From Prevotella sp. (GTDB lineage Bacteria; Bacteroidota; Bacteroidia; Bacteroidales; Bacteroidaceae), in assembly GCA_017424205.1 (NCBI GenBank), contig JAFPAS010000206.1, positions 1 through 7,014 of the forward strand: DNA of 7,014 bases, given 5' to 3'. Of this stretch, positions 5,932 through 7,014 are shown one piece after another. Position 1 is the stretch's first letter. The number at the start of each line of letters is the position of its first letter. The notes under the pieces were generated by a model. The model was not told where the DNA came from. It saw only the letters and a program-made list of their open reading frames with translations, and searched no databases. The translations under genes were made by a program, and so were the position numbers.

Positions 5932-6804
5932 ATGATACAGTCAATGACAGGTTTCGGTAAGCATACCGTAACATTTGGGAACAAAAAGATTAATGTTGAG
6001 GTGAAATCGCTTAACTCAAAGACTCTCGACATTTCAACACGTATTGCACCGCTCTATCGTGAAAAAGAGATTGAAATCCGACAGCTCATCTCTGACACTC
6101 TGCACAGAGGAAAGGTGGAGTTTTCTATTTGGGTAGACAAGGACAACGTAGCATCTGCAATGCCTATCAACGCCGATCTGGTAGAATATTACTACCAGCG
6201 CATCAACGAGATAGCCTATCACAAGGATATCTCACTCACAATGGACTGGGCTACTCTGCTGCGTCTGCCAGAGGTTATGACACGCACTGAGGTGGAGGAA
6301 CTTACTGACGAGGAGTGGACTGCAGCATCTGAGGCTATACGCCAGGCTCTGGCACAGCTGACTGAATACCGCAACCATGAGGGAGCGGCTCTGCAGAAGA
6401 AATTCGAAGAGAAGATAGAGAACATAGCCCGACTGCAGAAAGAACTCGAGAAATACGAGACTGCACGAATAGAGAAAATACGCCAGCGCATCATCGAGCA
6501 GCTGCAGCAGATTCCTGAGGTGGAGTATGACCATAATCGTCTGGAGCAGGAACTGATATACTATATCGAAAAGCTTGACATCTCTGAAGAGAAGCAGCGT
6601 CTGACACAGCACCTCGATTATTTCCGCAAGACCATGATGCTCAACGAACCTGTGGGCAAGAAGCTTGGCTTCATCGCTCAGGAAATGGGACGCGAGATTA
6701 ACACAACTGGCTCAAAGAGCAACCAGGCAGAAATGCAGAACATCGTGGTACAGATGAAGGACGAGCTGGAACAGATTAAAGAACAGGTGCTCAACGCTCT
6801 GTAA
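5932..6804 (+). CDS. yicC: YicC family protein (putative endoribonuclease)
   Basis: This belongs to the YicC/YloC family. E. coli YicC has been reported to act as an endoribonuclease affecting small RNA stability; no role is established for the Bacteroidetes members. The 290-residue protein looks complete. The N-terminal domain carries MTGFG (5-9), EVKSLNSKTLD (23-33) and HRGKVE (58-63). The middle has helical, coiled-coil-like sequence rich in Glu, Lys and Gln (about 140-205), starting near EGAAL (150-154). The C-terminal DUF1732 region includes EKLDISEEKQRL (213-224) and the highly conserved GFIAQEMGREINTTGSKS (246-263), ending in KEQVLN. There is no signal peptide or membrane helix, so it is cytoplasmic. 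It precedes gmk by 162 bases, a pairing common across bacteria, and is divergent from tsaB. Confidence 0.95.
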   Translation: MIQSMTGFGKHTVTFGNKKINVEVKSLNSKTLDISTRIAPLYREKEIEIRQLISDTLHRGKVEFSIWVDKDNVASAMPINADLVEYYYQRINEIAYHKDISLTMDWATLLRLPEVMTRTEVEELTDEEWTAASEAIRQALAQLTEYRNHEGAALQKKFEEKIENIARLQKELEKYETARIEKIRQRIIEQLQQIPEVEYDHNRLEQELIYYIEKLDISEEKQRLTQHLDYFRKTMMLNEPVGKKLGFIAQEMGREINTTGSKSNQAEMQNIVVQMKDELEQIKEQVLNAL

Positions 6805-6897
6805 GAATTGGCTATCTTTTCTTTTGCACAACAATGACTGTGTATTAAAGCAGATGGATACGGACTGCGTCTCGCTCTCAATTCTCCAAAGAAATAG

Positions 6898-6959
6898 AAA
6901 ATACATGTTTGCCTTAGACAGCAGAATATCGTATGGCAACATTTCATTAAATGTATTTT
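6898..6959 (+). repeat. Nested inverted repeat in front of gmk
   Basis: The outer arms AAAATACAT (6898-6906) and ATGTATTTT (6951-6959) are perfect 9-base complements. Inside them GTTTGCC (6907-6913) can pair with GGCAAC (6935-6940), leaving one bulged T. An alternative pairing extends the inner stem to ATGTTTGCC with GGCAACAT, which competes for two bases of the outer arm. The structure ends 7 bases before the gmk ATG and the right arm runs into a T-rich stretch. It could be a weak terminator for yicC or a leader structure controlling gmk. The rest of the 6805-6966 spacer shows no gene. Confidence 0.5.
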
Positions 6960-6961
6960 TG
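6954..6961 (+). promoter_or_regulatory. -7-like box directly upstream of gmk
   Basis: TATTTTTG fits TAnnTTTG exactly but ends only 5 bases before the gmk ATG, so a transcript from it would start at or near the start codon and be leaderless or almost so. No TTTG is seen at the matching -33 spacing. It may be fortuitous in this AT-rich stretch, with gmk transcribed through from yicC. Confidence 0.3.
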
Positions 6962-6966
6962 TAAAT

Positions 6967-7014
6967 ATGGAAAAGAAAACAGGAAAACTACTTATATTTT
7001 CCGCACCGAGCGGA
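6967..7014 (+). CDS. gmk: Guanylate kinase (first 16 codons only)
   Basis: Guanylate kinase phosphorylates GMP to GDP in purine nucleotide metabolism, in the cytoplasm. Only the N-terminus is present: a short lysine-rich lead (MEKKTGK) followed by LLIFSAPSG. This is the first beta-strand and the beginning of the Gmk P-loop, which normally continues SGSGKST. The identification rests on this strand plus the position after yicC, the usual neighbour of gmk. There is no Shine-Dalgarno sequence before the ATG; the preceding bases are AT-rich. The remainder lies outside the window. Confidence 0.85.
   Translation, partial: MEKKTGKLLIFSAPSG

Noticed and set aside
6804..6885. AGAATTG and CAATTCT as a long-range dyad after yicC.
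   Set aside because: The arms are 7 bases with a 68-base loop and almost no extension, which is easily explained by chance.
1..7014. A hidden mobile element, defence system or other new multi-gene system.
   Set aside because: All eight genes belong to known families and seven are core housekeeping genes. There are no transposase, integrase, toxin-antitoxin or tRNA-linked boundary signs, and style is even across the window.

Overview
The window reads as a housekeeping stretch of a Bacteroidetes chromosome, most likely Bacteroidales and perhaps Prevotella-like. Three things support this. The encoded proteins have Bacteroidetes-style versions of their families: a DUF4290 protein, MurA with Asp at the Cys115 position, and an RseP that opens directly into its protease motif. 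The -7 promoter boxes fit TAnnTTTG, the pattern of the Bacteroidetes primary sigma factor. Shine-Dalgarno sequences are weak or absent. The genus is a guess from sequence style only.

Layout: a divergent promoter region (5838-5931) splits the window. To its left, six genes run on the minus strand in the order tsaB, DUF4290, murA, rimM, dxr, rseP. The last is cut by the window start and lacks its C-terminus. To its right, yicC and then gmk run on the plus strand; only the first 16 codons of gmk are present. The minus-strand genes are close together: murA begins at or 5 bases past the DUF4290 stop, and rimM and dxr are 15 bases apart. Two looser joints are murA-rimM (96 bases) and dxr-rseP (218 bases). 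The second holds a tandem repeat with hairpin-like cores. No clear intrinsic terminator is visible inside the minus-strand cluster. I saw no tRNA, rRNA, CRISPR array, insertion sequence or phage gene. No gene-free stretch exceeds 218 bases.

Function: the minus-strand cluster joins tRNA t6A modification (TsaB), a conserved protein of unknown role (DUF4290), the first committed step of peptidoglycan synthesis (MurA), 30S ribosome maturation (RimM), the MEP isoprenoid pathway (Dxr) and membrane-embedded proteolysis (RseP). Isoprenoid output supplies the lipid carrier for peptidoglycan, so murA and dxr are linked by pathway. The plus-strand pair joins a YicC-family RNase-like protein to guanylate kinase, a common bacterial pairing.

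I found no clearly new biological system. The items most worth a second look are: an in-frame A-AAA-AAG slippery heptamer at the end of DUF4290 that opens into murA in the -1 frame; the 32-33 base tandem repeat upstream of rseP; MurA Asp124, which predicts fosfomycin insensitivity; and an inverted repeat with a -7-like box directly in front of the gmk start codon.
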